A stretch of 64,000 nucleotides of DNA. Origin: an uncultured Bacilli bacterium (GTDB lineage Bacteria > Bacillota_I > Bacilli_A > RF39 > UBA660). The translations under genes and the position numbers were made by a program. The stretch lies in the NCBI GenBank assembly GCA_934168205.1, contig CAKPMX010000001.1, positions 1-64,000 of the forward strand, written 5' to 3'. This document shows, one piece after another, positions 27,039 to 36,250 of the stretch. The notes beneath the pieces are model-generated. The model had not been told where the DNA came from and searched no databases. It was given only the letters and a program-made list of their open reading frames with translations. How positions within the stretch are numbered: position 1 is the stretch's first letter; every line of letters begins with the position of its first letter.

Positions 27039-28253
27039 TTATATTAAATCATCATTCCTAGAAACATCATTAACTGGATTAGGAACATTAGTTAAAGAAG
27101 CAGGTTCTACTCCATTATTAACACCTTCAGATTGAACAGATGTAACAGGTACTTCAACACTAGACCCAGTACTAGGCATAACAGTATTAGCATTAACTGT
27201 ATTGTTCATAGTAACATCATTATTAAATCCTGTGCTGGTACTCGTATTCATATTGCTCATATTATTCATGCTGTTTACACTATTAACATTATTCATATTA
27301 TTATTTGTCTCTGTAGGCATCACTGTAACACCAGTATTATTTATTGGAAAATTATTTCCAAACATATCTTGAGGTCCATTTGTTGGATTTACCATATTAT
27401 TATTAGTATTCATATTAGTAACACCAGTAACATTTTTCTTTTTTTTCTTCATAAAGAATATTACACCAATTGCTATTAAAGCAATTACTATAACAACAAG
27501 AATTGCTATATTACTTATATTATACACAGGAAAATCTAGCTTAATATCAGAATCATCATTTTGATATAAATTCATAAGATTCCAAGTTAAATGCTTATCA
27601 CCATCTTTTTCACTAGTAGCGTTACTACTAATTGCCTTATATGGAAGTTTAACTTCAAACTTCAAATCCATGCCCTTCATAGCTGTAGTATAGTCTATAT
27701 CAGATGAATCAAATAAATCATCACTATCATCGTCATCATCATAATAATAGTCATCATCATCATAGTCATGATCATCGTCATCATCATAATCATCATCAAG
27801 CCTATAACTATCATCACCAGACATTAAATCATCAGAAGATGAACTCGAATCAATTTTCAATGTATAAATATTCTTAAAAAATCCTTTTTTTACTTGAAAT
27901 AATTTAACATTTTCATCTGTTAAAATTTCTTCCACATCAACTTCTTCAATTGCTCCTTCACTACTTAAATCATCAATATTTGGAAATTTACATAAAATAC
28001 TTGCTCCAACCATATTTGATTCATTATAATCAGATACAGAACAATACTTATTCTTAACTTCATCCTTCAAACTAGAAATATCAGAATCATCACCATCAGT
28101 ATTCATACTTTCATCAACTGCTACAATCATGCTGAAATCCATAGATTTGTCTTTCTTTATATCCATAGTCATATTATACTTAACACAACCAGTAGACAAC
28201 ATCAACATAACAGCAATTAATAATAATTTAAATGTTTTAAAATTTTTTTTCAT
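27039..28253 (-). CDS. LppM-like lipoprotein with Asp-rich linker and Asn-rich tail
   Basis: 404 residues from ATG 28253 (SD GAGGAG). Signal peptide with lipobox LSTGC (Cys about 23) followed by VKYNMTMDIKKDKSMDFSM, the opening of the LppM/DUF3153 domain. An Asp/Tyr-rich stretch (about 150-185) could bind cations. The domain ends near residue 235. A transmembrane segment follows (about 248-270), then a Lys patch and a long Asn/Met/Thr-rich tail that would be cytoplasmic. Function unknown. A lipid anchor plus a C-terminal membrane helix would tether both ends of the domain. Confidence 0.82.
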   Translation of the reverse strand: MKKNFKTFKLLLIAVMLMLSTGCVKYNMTMDIKKDKSMDFSMIVAVDESMNTDGDDSDISSLKDEVKNKYCSVSDYNESNMVGASILCKFPNIDDLSSEGAIEEVDVEEILTDENVKLFQVKKGFFKNIYTLKIDSSSSSDDLMSGDDSYRLDDDYDDDDDHDYDDDDYYYDDDDDSDDLFDSSDIDYTTAMKGMDLKFEVKLPYKAISSNATSEKDGDKHLTWNLMNLYQNDDSDIKLDFPVYNISNIAILVVIVIALIAIGVIFFMKKKKKNVTGVTNMNTNNNMVNPTNGPQDMFGNNFPINNTGVTVMPTETNNNMNNVNSVNSMNNMSNMNTSTSTGFNNDVTMNNTVNANTVMPSTGSSVEVPVTSVQSEGVNNGVEPASLTNVPNPVNDVSRNDDLI

Positions 28254-28308
28254 AATACACTCCTCTACTTTACTAAAAGTATAAAACATTTTAAATGAAA
28301 AGTAAAAC

Positions 28309-28334
28309 AAAAAAAGAGAAATTTCTCTCTCTTT
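28309..28334 (-). terminator. Terminator after htpG
   Basis: Arms AAAGAGA/TCTCTTT region followed by T7 on the minus strand right after the htpG stop. Confidence 0.72.
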
Positions 28335-28336
28335 AC

Positions 28337-30217
28337 TTATTTAGAAATAACTTCACAAATTAAAGTGCTTATCTCTGTTGGATTTTCAATAGGAAGTCCA
28401 GCTATCATCTTAGCTTCTGCATAAAGTATCTTTGTATATTTGTCAAATTCTTCTTTATCATTTTCATATAAATACTTTAATTTTTCAGCGATTTGATGTT
28501 TCTCATTTATTTCTAATACTTTTTCAGCTTTAATACCCATGTCATTAGGCATAGCGTCAAATACTTTTTGCATTTCAATAGAAACATCACCTTTAGTAGT
28601 TAAACATACAGGATGTTTTTTTAATTTATTACTAAATTTAACTTCACTAACATCTCCTATTTCTTCCTTCATACGTTTTAAAAGTTCACTATTATCTTCA
28701 TTAGCCTTCTTAATAGCGTCTTTTTCTTCTTCTGTTTCTAAACTTAAATCTTCACTCTCAACATTAGCAAACTTTTTACCATCATATTCTTGTATAGCTG
28801 TAATAGCGAACTCATCAACATAATCAGTTAAATATAATATATCATAGTCATGATCTTTAACTTGTTCTACTTGAGGAAGTGAATCAATTTTAGTAACAGA
28901 TGCTCCTGCTGCATAATAAATTTTTTCTTGTCCTTCCTTCATATTATCAACATATTCTTTTAAAGTAATAAGTTTTTCCTCTTTAGCTGAATAAAACATA
29001 ATTAAATCTTTTAACTTATCTTTATCAGCACCAAAGTTATTATAAACACCATATTTTAATTGAACACCAAATGTCTTAAAAAATGAAATATAATTTTCAC
29101 GATCACTTTTTAACATTTCTTCTAATTCTTTACGAATCTTACTTTCAATATTTTTAGCAATTAATTTTAAATTATGACTTTCTTGTAATACCTCTCTAGA
29201 AATATTTAATGATAAGTCTTCACTATCAACCACGCCTTTAACAAAACTAAAGTAATCTGGTAACAAGTCAGCACACTTTTCCATTATCATAACGCCATTT
29301 GCATATAAACTAAGACCCTTTTCGTAATCCTGTGTATAAAAATCATATGGTGCATGACTTGGTATAAATAATAATGATTTATATGAACACATTCCTTCAA
29401 CTGAAGAAGTAATTATTTTTAATGGTTTATCATAGTCATTAAACTTATCCATATAGAAGTTTTCATAATCAGCATCTTCTACTTCACTCTTACTCTTCTT
29501 CCATATTGGAACCATACTATTTAATGTTTCTACTTCTTTTTTATCTTCATACTCATGTTTCTTCTCATCTTTTAATTCATGATGAGTAACTTCCATCTTA
29601 ATAGGAAAACTTATATAATCAGAATATTTTTTAACTAATCCTTTAATTTGATATTCATCTAAATACTTACAATAATCTTCCTCATCTGTATCTTCTTTAA
29701 TATGTAATACTATCTTAGTACCAATATCACTCTTCTTAGCTTTCTTAATAGTATAACCATCTGCTCCTTCACTTTCCCAAGTATAAGCTTCATCACTATC
29801 AATTGATTTAGAGGTAACCGTTATTTTATCACTAACCATAAAAGCTGAATAAAAACCAACACCAAATTGACCTATCATATTAGTCTTTTCCTCATTACTC
29901 ATATTTTCTTTAAAAGAAAGTGTTCCTGATTTAGCAATAGTACCTAAATTATTTTCTAATTCATCTTTTGTCATACCACAACCAGTATCAGTAATAGTAA
30001 GAGTACGTTTATCATTATCAATATCTAAACGTATATATAAGTCATCTTTCTTTACCTTAACATTTTTATCAGTTAAAGAACGATAATATAACTTATCTAG
30101 TGCATCTGATGCATTAGAAATTAACTCTCTTAAAAATATATCTTTATTAGTATAAATTGAATTAATCATTAAATCTAAAAGTCTCTTAGATTCAGATTTA
30201 AATTCATGTTTTTCCAT
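28337..30217 (-). CDS. htpG: Chaperone HtpG (Hsp90)
   Basis: 626 residues, normal length. GHKL ATPase motifs: LRELISNASDALDKL, ITDTGCGMTKDEL, and GQFGVGFYSAFMV. Middle-domain motifs PSHAPYDFY and VVDSEDLSLNISREVLQ with the conserved Arg are present. The C-terminal dimerisation region is intact. It remodels client proteins in an ATP-dependent cycle in the cytoplasm. A CIRCE-like operator overlies its promoter, so HrcA control is expected, an arrangement not found in all Bacillota. Confidence 0.97.
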   Translation of the reverse strand: MEKHEFKSESKRLLDLMINSIYTNKDIFLRELISNASDALDKLYYRSLTDKNVKVKKDDLYIRLDIDNDKRTLTITDTGCGMTKDELENNLGTIAKSGTLSFKENMSNEEKTNMIGQFGVGFYSAFMVSDKITVTSKSIDSDEAYTWESEGADGYTIKKAKKSDIGTKIVLHIKEDTDEEDYCKYLDEYQIKGLVKKYSDYISFPIKMEVTHHELKDEKKHEYEDKKEVETLNSMVPIWKKSKSEVEDADYENFYMDKFNDYDKPLKIITSSVEGMCSYKSLLFIPSHAPYDFYTQDYEKGLSLYANGVMIMEKCADLLPDYFSFVKGVVDSEDLSLNISREVLQESHNLKLIAKNIESKIRKELEEMLKSDRENYISFFKTFGVQLKYGVYNNFGADKDKLKDLIMFYSAKEEKLITLKEYVDNMKEGQEKIYYAAGASVTKIDSLPQVEQVKDHDYDILYLTDYVDEFAITAIQEYDGKKFANVESEDLSLETEEEKDAIKKANEDNSELLKRMKEEIGDVSEVKFSNKLKKHPVCLTTKGDVSIEMQKVFDAMPNDMGIKAEKVLEINEKHQIAEKLKYLYENDKEEFDKYTKILYAEAKMIAGLPIENPTEISTLICEVISK

Positions 30218-30254
30218 GTAATCATCTCCCTACATTTTACTTATAACACTATTT

Positions 30255-30281
30255 TTAGCAGTTGTCAATAATGAGTGCCAA
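30255..30281 (-). promoter_or_regulatory. CIRCE-like operator and promoter of htpG
   Basis: On the minus strand TTGGCACTC-N9-AACTGCTAA, with two arm positions diverging from CIRCE. TTGACA lies at the spacer/second-arm junction, and TATAAG follows after 17 nt. The architecture is identical to the hsp20 and clpB sites. Confidence 0.85.
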
Positions 30282-30356
30282 TTTAATTTTTTACTTACAT
30301 CAAAAATTAAAAAATATTATAATATAATTACAAATAACCACTAATTAGGAGGCAAT

Positions 30357-30848
30357 ATGTATAAAATAAATGACTATCTAGTCTATGGAAAAGACGTATG
30401 TAAAGTATATGAAATAAATGAAAAAAGATTTAATAATACAGATTACTATTTATTAAAACCAATTAAAGATTCATCTTTAAAAATTGAAGTACCAGTAACA
30501 TCTAATAAAATAAGACCTGTAATAACAAAAGAAGAATTAACCAAAATAATAAAAGAAATTCCAAGTATTAAACCTATCGAAGCAAATGATAAATTCATTG
30601 AAAATGAATATAAAAGATTATTATCAACACCAACTCATGAAAATTTAATAAGAATCATTAAAACAACTTATTTACGAAACAAGGAAAGATTAGAAAATAA
30701 TAAAAAGGTAGCTGAAAAAGATAAAAGCTACTTTGAACTAGCAGAAGAATATTTATACAATGAATTTTCTGTAGTATTAGGATACACTTTTGAAGAAACA
30801 AAAGCTTATGTAATAAATGAAGTATTACAAAATGAAAAAAAGCGGTAA
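30357..30848 (+). CDS. CarD/CdnL-like RNA polymerase-binding regulator
   Basis: 163 residues. The N-terminal third (1-65) has the CarD_CdnL_TRCF pattern: FxxxDxVVYG-like start 'YKINDYLVYGKDVCKVYEIN', then YYLLKPI and the loop leading to KIEVPVTSNKIRPVI. A helical C-terminal part (65-163) has LRNKERLENNKKVAEKDKSY and FELAEEYLYNEFSVVLGY, as in CarD proteins. Such proteins bind the RNA polymerase beta subunit and tune open-complex stability. SD GGAGG precedes the ATG. Divergent from htpG. Confidence 0.88.
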   Translation: MYKINDYLVYGKDVCKVYEINEKRFNNTDYYLLKPIKDSSLKIEVPVTSNKIRPVITKEELTKIIKEIPSIKPIEANDKFIENEYKRLLSTPTHENLIRIIKTTYLRNKERLENNKKVAEKDKSYFELAEEYLYNEFSVVLGYTFEETKAYVINEVLQNEKKR

Positions 30849-30864
30849 ACTAAACCGCCTTTTT
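30842..30864. terminator. Terminator between carD-like gene and small convergent gene
   Basis: GC-rich arms GCGGT/ACCGC followed by CTTTTTG on plus and T-rich sequence on minus; it lies between convergent reading frames. Confidence 0.82.
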
Positions 30865-30866
30865 GT

Positions 30867-30989
30867 TTAACTTAATAATGCTATCAAAATACCAGCAATA
30901 AAGAAACTACTTGAAATAATCATTACAACTGTACCAATTACTTCAGCATATCCAAACTCATTTAATTTATTTTTATTTTCATCTTTCAT
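30867..30989 (-). CDS. 40-residue single-pass membrane peptide
   Basis: A short frame begins at ATG 30989 with GAGG nine nt upstream and ends at TAA. The product starts MKDENKNKLNEFGYAEVIG and continues into one membrane helix (TVVMIISSSFFIAGILIALL). Charge pattern and length are typical of small membrane proteins. It ends 3 nt from a shared terminator, which supports a real transcription unit. Function unknown. Confidence 0.65.
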   Translation of the reverse strand: MKDENKNKLNEFGYAEVIGTVVMIISSSFFIAGILIALLS

Positions 30990-31310
30990 ACTGCAACCTC
31001 ACTATCATCATTTACTATAATAAGTATATCATATTGCCAAAAAATATCAAACTACTTCTTTATGAATTCTTTCACCAGTTTCAATCAGTTAACATTATAG
31101 TAAATTTATATATTACACAGAATATTATATTATTATGTCTTAACATACTATTATTATCATATCTTAAAACTTCAGCAATAACAGAATACTTTTTACAATC
31201 TAAATCTTTACTATCAATATCATTTATAATATAAGCTATATACACAATTTCTATAAGAGCACCTAATTTCATATTTTTGTTCCAAAAAAAGAAAAGAGAA
31301 ACTCTTTTCC
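30990..31310. other. Gene-poor spacer with one doubtful minus-strand frame
   Basis: About 320 bases hold no confident gene. A 63-codon minus-strand frame (31081-31272, starting MKLGALIEIVYIAYIIND) has only a weak GGAA ribosome site and could be a relic or a small membrane protein. The right end is the terminator of the fibre operon. The left end holds the promoter region of the 40-residue peptide. Confidence 0.5.
31284..31310 (-). terminator. Terminator of the surface-fibre operon
   Basis: Arms AAAAGAG/CTCTTTT around AAA/TTT, followed by CTTTTTTT on the minus strand, immediately after the last gene of the operon. Confidence 0.85.
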
Positions 31311-33185
31311 TTAATAAGAACTACCTAAATAAGTTATAACAATAGCACCACCTGTACTACTTGGATTAGCACCAACTAATTTAGCCGTCGTACTAGCAGA
31401 TAATCCTGTAAAGAAGCACTTATTAGAGATTAGCGATGAGCCTCCTCCAGCTCCACCAGCTTGGTTTGATGAAAGTGTACCAGCACCGCCGCCGCCACCG
31501 CCACCGAAGTAGCCGCCACCGCCACCGCCTCCGTTACCAGTTCCATCTCCTCCTGCTAACAGAGTTCCGGCTTTACCAGCACCAGAATTTGCTCTAGCAA
31601 CATATGTACCTCCAAGACCATTTTTTCCTTGTTTAGCCTGATTTAATGTACCATCTTCACCATGAAATACTGTACCAATGGTAATAACTGTACTAGTACT
31701 ATTCATATTACCAGCATCTCCACCATCTCCAGGTTTACCAGCAACAAGTGATGAACCAGAGCCGCCACCGCCGCCACCGACAATCATTAAAACATTGCCA
31801 GAATTAATCGTAGCTTCACTAATTGAAGTAGTATCTATCGCAAAAGCAGAATAGCCACCGCCACCACCAGGATAAGTTTGAGCACCATAACCGCCGCCAT
31901 TCGCACCACCACGAGAACTGCCAGATGCTTCACCATTACGAGCATTACCACCAAGAGTAAAGTATATCTTTTGATTATAATCTAAATTTGCAACAGCATA
32001 AATATAGCCAGCTTCACCACGATAACCTGTGTTTTTGCTTGAGGCTCGATAATACTCTCCACCTTTACCACCCCACATCTCAATTAAATAATATCCAGGA
32101 TGATAAACAGTGTCTTCTTTTGTTGTTGCCACCTTTCTATCAGTATTTACAAAAGTACCTGTAACCCAAGGCATCATTTCAAGTGAAACATTTTCAGTAT
32201 AATCACTACCGTTTAAAGTATAATTACCAGTTTTATCATAATATTCCAGCTTGGAAACAGTATAACTAAGTTCAGTTAAATCATCAGTAGTAACACTTTG
32301 TTGACCAATACCTGATACCAAAGTTTCTCCATCTTTCTTTTTGATTGAAACTAAAGCATCTGTTGGAGTTGGAGAAACAGTAAATGTATATTCTCTTTTT
32401 TGAACCAATTCTATACTTTTTGATAAAGGTCCAGTGACAATTTCAGTACCAGTCTGTGAATAATATCCATCTTTTGAAACAGACCAAGTAACTTCAGTCC
32501 CTTCATCTATTAACTTACTAACATAACCAGTTCCTGTTGCAAGTACTGTATCACCTTTTTGAAGAACTATTAAAGAATCATCTGGTATAGCAGAAATTTC
32601 ATATACGTATTGTGGAATCTTATAAAACGTAAATTCCAAAGTAGATTTTAAATTAGAACTACTTCCATCAAAAAATTCTTTTAGCACTTCATATGAGGAA
32701 CCAAGCAATTTACCAATGGTATCATTAGAAAATTTAAACTTAACTTGAAAAGTATACTCAGATGCAGCTGGTATAACAGTCTTATTAATTTCCATATTTA
32801 TAAGCTCATAAGTAATAAGATTATTGCTAAAAACTTTATTTGCAATATTAGTTACTAAAACATTACTAGAAGACAAATTAGTAACTGTAATATCAAAAGT
32901 TACATAAGAATAAATAGCTCTTAACTGTATATCAGAGCTAAAATCTTTAACTGCATAAGAAGAGTTACTATTTACTCTACCTAAATTACCAGTTTCGGCA
33001 ACCTGAGCATTAGTAATACGAATATCAGAAATAGCTCTAATTAGTCCTTCACCATTAATTGCCAAGGATGAAGAATAAGCAGAATATCCCAAAGTTACTA
33101 ACAAAATAAAAAAAGAGGTAATGATAAAAACAAAAGACCCAAGAAATTTAGAATTACTTTTTTTTGATCTTCTATTCCTTCTCAT
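31311..33185 (-). CDS. Glycine-rich surface protein with camelysin-like N-terminus
   Basis: 624 residues. Arg/Lys-rich start, then a membrane segment (about 14-37) leading into YSAYSSSLAINGEG, the same 'GYxAYSSxLxIxG' motif as the fibre subunit at 35489-36067. Residues about 45-190 form a TasA/camelysin-like domain. Two PEGA-like repeats follow (YEISAIPDDSLIVLQKGDTV and YTFTVSPTPTDALVSIKKKD). The C-terminal half (about 370-600) is a glycine-rich domain with GGGGGG runs encoded by GCC/CCG-rich DNA. It is the last gene of the operon and probably a fibre-associated or adhesive cap protein; this is inference. Confidence 0.85.
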   Translation of the reverse strand: MRRNRRSKKSNSKFLGSFVFIITSFFILLVTLGYSAYSSSLAINGEGLIRAISDIRITNAQVAETGNLGRVNSNSSYAVKDFSSDIQLRAIYSYVTFDITVTNLSSSNVLVTNIANKVFSNNLITYELINMEINKTVIPAASEYTFQVKFKFSNDTIGKLLGSSYEVLKEFFDGSSSNLKSTLEFTFYKIPQYVYEISAIPDDSLIVLQKGDTVLATGTGYVSKLIDEGTEVTWSVSKDGYYSQTGTEIVTGPLSKSIELVQKREYTFTVSPTPTDALVSIKKKDGETLVSGIGQQSVTTDDLTELSYTVSKLEYYDKTGNYTLNGSDYTENVSLEMMPWVTGTFVNTDRKVATTKEDTVYHPGYYLIEMWGGKGGEYYRASSKNTGYRGEAGYIYAVANLDYNQKIYFTLGGNARNGEASGSSRGGANGGGYGAQTYPGGGGGYSAFAIDTTSISEATINSGNVLMIVGGGGGGSGSSLVAGKPGDGGDAGNMNSTSTVITIGTVFHGEDGTLNQAKQGKNGLGGTYVARANSGAGKAGTLLAGGDGTGNGGGGGGGYFGGGGGGGAGTLSSNQAGGAGGGSSLISNKCFFTGLSASTTAKLVGANPSSTGGAIVITYLGSSY

Positions 33186-33197
33186 ACTTACCTCCTA

Positions 33198-34307
33198 CTA
33201 TTTTTCATCATTTTTATCACTTTTTAAAACATATCTATATAAAATATCATCATTAATAATTATAAAATGACTACAATAACCAGGAACAACTTCTTTAAAT
33301 AATATTGGAGCTCCCACATTATCATGTACATCTAATAACTCCTCAAAAGAGGCTACTTTTACAAACTGATAATTGCTTGTATCAACATTACTTTCTACAT
33401 TAGCAATGACACTATCATATTCTCTCAATATTTTATTAAGTTTCTTTTCATATTTAGTTATACTTTTTAAATACTTATCTATCATTAACACTAATTTATA
33501 AATAATGAATATATCAACTAATAAAATTATAATAAATACTGCAATATATATAAGATTAATAAGGTCAAAACTAGCTCTTTTACTTAATGAGCCATGGTCA
33601 TTAATATTATTACTATCTATAACAACAGAAAGCGTTTGTTCTGATAAAGGTATAACTACTTTAGCTTCTCCGTTAACACTAATTTCATCACTAAATTCTG
33701 AATTATTAGCATTACCAATAACATGTAAAATAATTGTTACATCACTTTCAGAAGTTAATCCATATGATGTTTTAAATGCATTAACAAAACTATTAAATCT
33801 AGCATAATCTATAGTTACTGTTTTCCTAAAAGCTGAATACTGTGCACCCATTTTACTAATTGTTTTCTTAGGTGTAATATTCTCTTTCTTTTCAAATAAA
33901 ATAGTTGCTTTATCTTTATCACCATATACTCTAGTAATAGCTTCTACATAATAAACAAAATTATAATTAACTTCTTTGTTAGTTGAAAATGAATAATCAA
34001 AATCAACTTCTATATTTTTAATTAAAGAAGCAATATAATTCATACCAGATGGTAAATGATCTACTTCATAATAATCATTTGGCTTTAAATTAACTCTATA
34101 ATCAGTTTTACTGACTTCAGTATAATTCAAATAATCAAATGATCTACTATAAAATACTTTAATTACTAATATTAAAGCAATACATGAAAGAACAGCAACA
34201 AAACAAAATCCAAAGATTAATTTAAATGCATTACTTCCGAATTTAGTTTCTATAAATTTTTCAATTCTAGTTACCAAAGAATTAAACTTTTCCTTGACAA
34301 GTCTCAT
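33198..34307 (-). CDS. DUF5305-like membrane protein of the fibre operon
   Basis: 369 residues: membrane helix about 28-50, an outer domain (about 55-240) with strand pattern NVDFDYSFSTNKEVNYNFVY, then a second membrane helix (about 250-275) and a cytoplasmic tail with a helical stretch (LKSITKYEKKLNKILREYD). Topology and its place next to a SipW-type signal peptidase match DUF5305 proteins. SD GGAGGTG precedes the ATG. It lies 12 nt before the glycine-rich protein gene and 12 nt after sipW. Probable assembly or processing accessory. Confidence 0.75.
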   Translation of the reverse strand: MRLVKEKFNSLVTRIEKFIETKFGSNAFKLIFGFCFVAVLSCIALILVIKVFYSRSFDYLNYTEVSKTDYRVNLKPNDYYEVDHLPSGMNYIASLIKNIEVDFDYSFSTNKEVNYNFVYYVEAITRVYGDKDKATILFEKKENITPKKTISKMGAQYSAFRKTVTIDYARFNSFVNAFKTSYGLTSESDVTIILHVIGNANNSEFSDEISVNGEAKVVIPLSEQTLSVVIDSNNINDHGSLSKRASFDLINLIYIAVFIIILLVDIFIIYKLVLMIDKYLKSITKYEKKLNKILREYDSVIANVESNVDTSNYQFVKVASFEELLDVHDNVGAPILFKEVVPGYCSHFIIINDDILYRYVLKSDKNDEK

Positions 34308-34319
34308 AATACACCTCCA

Positions 34320-35462
34320 CTACCCATTCATCTTTTCATATAGCATAACAGTAGGATAACCAATGTATCTAATCTTATGATCAGTAGTACCAAGTACTTG
34401 ACTAACTTCTATCAAATAATTATCTTCATCATTATTATGATCGCCTTTAGTCTTAAAAAACATTTCTTTACCAGACTTATATATTTTTGAGATTCTATGA
34501 ACAACTATTTTTCCTTCTTGTCGAAAGATTAATACCTGACCTACTTTCAACTGTTTAATTTCCTCTTCACTAAGTTTTCTAAGTAAAACAACATCACCTT
34601 TATTAATATTTGGCGTCATTGAACCTGTTGCGATAACCAAAAGTTGATATTTAAAAAATCCAGATGTTAAGCCAACAAGAATTCCTAGTAAAACTGTAGC
34701 TATTCCTTTTATAATTAATCCAGTATGTTTAGGCCTAGATAATAATATTTCCTTTTTATCAGCCCTATCAAACAGCCTCTTAACCATAGCAAAAATAAAT
34801 ACTGGCACAATTATATATACAACCGAATTAACATAATTACCAAAGTCAGGTATTATTGGTAAAATATATAATGGTACTTCCATTAATAACCTATAAATCA
34901 TGGTAGACTTATACCCAACTTTATAAGATAAATATGTAAGTAAAAAGTTTTTACTTAAACTTGGTAATACATATAATCCTAGCAGTATTAAAAGTGATGA
35001 AAGTTTAGCATAATCAAATGAATTAATAGTAAATGTTGTATCTATTAATGTAAACACAAAAACAGAGTATACTAAAATCCATACTTTATCCTTTATCTTA
35101 GAATTAATTGTATTTCTTAATAACTCAGTAGAAATTATCAACAACAACGCCGGTACAATATTATCAAAAATATTATATATTTTAAAAGTATATACATTTT
35201 TACTAAATCCAAAGAAAAAACCAGCTACATATGTTAATATATAATAAGATAAAATACCTATTAAAATTGTTAAAATAATATCTTTATTATGTCTACTCTT
35301 ATCATTAGTAAATCCTACTAAAAATGATAGTATAACTAATAATAAAGATATAAAAATAAATAATGTATATTTATTTAATATAGGAATAAGAAAGCTATTT
35401 AAAAGTAAAATAATCATAGTAAATAGCAAACTAAGAACTATTATTAAATGACTTCTTTTCAT
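34320..35462 (-). CDS. sipW: SipW-type (ER-like) signal peptidase I
   Basis: 380 residues, unusually long because about seven extra membrane segments (8-240) precede the peptidase domain. The catalytic Ser is in LLVIATGSMTPNINKGDVV, and the second catalytic residue is a His in IVVHRI rather than the Lys of typical bacterial enzymes, which marks the S26B/SipW class. KGDHNNDED is the conserved box E. In Bacilli SipW processes TasA and TapA-type fibre proteins; two genes in this operon carry matching N-termini. ATG 35462 (SD AAGGAG) is preferred to TTG 35471. Confidence 0.92.
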   Translation of the reverse strand: MKRSHLIIVLSLLFTMIILLLNSFLIPILNKYTLFIFISLLLVILSFLVGFTNDKSRHNKDIILTILIGILSYYILTYVAGFFFGFSKNVYTFKIYNIFDNIVPALLLIISTELLRNTINSKIKDKVWILVYSVFVFTLIDTTFTINSFDYAKLSSLLILLGLYVLPSLSKNFLLTYLSYKVGYKSTMIYRLLMEVPLYILPIIPDFGNYVNSVVYIIVPVFIFAMVKRLFDRADKKEILLSRPKHTGLIIKGIATVLLGILVGLTSGFFKYQLLVIATGSMTPNINKGDVVLLRKLSEEEIKQLKVGQVLIFRQEGKIVVHRISKIYKSGKEMFFKTKGDHNNDEDNYLIEVSQVLGTTDHKIRYIGYPTVMLYEKMNG

Positions 35463-35488
35463 AGCTTTCAACTCCTTATTAATTTAAA

Positions 35489-36067
35489 TTAAGCTTGTGT
35501 ATATATTAAAGTTGTTTCGCCAACAGTAATAGCAATATCATCAGATGCTACTGCAGTTCCTGTTGAAGCCCAGTCAAGCTTTAAAGTAAGATCTTTGCTT
35601 TCTCCAGCAGCTAATCTATCATTAGCAGTAACGCCAGTTAAAGTATAAGATAATTCATTACAAATTGCATTAGCTTCTACAGTAGTAGCGTTGCTTCCTA
35701 CTGCTGGTGCACAACTTATAGTACCCATAGTAAATGTAGATAATTCAGCATCAAGTGAACCAGAGTTAGTTACTACGAAATTATAAGTAATTGAATCTCC
35801 AGGAGCTTTTAAAGTAGCGTTAAATCCTGAAACTTGTGTATCGCTTAAAGTAGCTTCTGTATTTACTAAAGCATTACCAGTTTTAGTAGCAACTAAAGAA
35901 GTACCAGTTTTATAAGCAAACTTAACACTCCAACTAGATGGATCAACGTTTGCTGCACCAGTGATTTTTAATGTTGATGAATAAGCAGCATAACCTATTG
36001 TTAAACCTACTACAGCAACCATCAAAGCAATAACAGCAATAATTCTAAATCCTCTTTCTTTTTGCAT
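35489..36067 (-). CDS. TasA/camelysin-like fibre subunit
   Basis: 192 residues. Signal segment (about 7-28) ending with IGYAAYSSTLKITGAANVDP, the hallmark of TasA/CalY proteins, with cleavage expected near the YSS motif by SipW. The mature beta-rich part has SWSVKFAYKTG, TYNFVVTNSGSLDAELSTF and a final TVGETTLIYTQA. Two Cys (TISCAP, AICNEL) may form a disulfide. Codon use is more GC-rich and Ala-rich than its neighbours, consistent with high expression. A consensus-like promoter and AGGAGG ribosome site precede it, and it leads the operon. Confidence 0.88.
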   Translation of the reverse strand: MQKERGFRIIAVIALMVAVVGLTIGYAAYSSTLKITGAANVDPSSWSVKFAYKTGTSLVATKTGNALVNTEATLSDTQVSGFNATLKAPGDSITYNFVVTNSGSLDAELSTFTMGTISCAPAVGSNATTVEANAICNELSYTLTGVTANDRLAAGESKDLTLKLDWASTGTAVASDDIAITVGETTLIYTQA

Positions 36068-36101
36068 TTTCCATATCCTCCTATCTTAGTTTTACTATTT
36101 A

Positions 36102-36130
36102 ATTATATCCAACATTTTATAAGTAGTCAA
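36102..36130 (-). promoter_or_regulatory. Promoter of the surface-fibre operon
   Basis: TTGACT (36125-36130), 17-nt spacer, TATAAT (36102-36107) on the minus strand, about 40 nt ahead of the fibre-subunit ATG. Confidence 0.85.
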
Positions 36131-36250
36131 CTATTAAACAACAGAAAAATATGAAAATCAGGCAAAAAAACACGATATATAGCATATAACAAAAGCAAAT
36201 TAACTACTCAAAAATTTAAAGAAAACATAAGTTATAACAAGGAGGTCAAT

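Noticed and set aside
27132..27479. Plus-strand ORF opposite the lipoprotein tail
   Set aside because: Antisense of the Asn/Thr-rich tail, biased His/Ile content and no start signal.
31081..31272. 63-codon minus-strand ORF
   Set aside because: Weak ribosome site and no family match; not strong enough to call as a gene, mentioned only in the spacer description.
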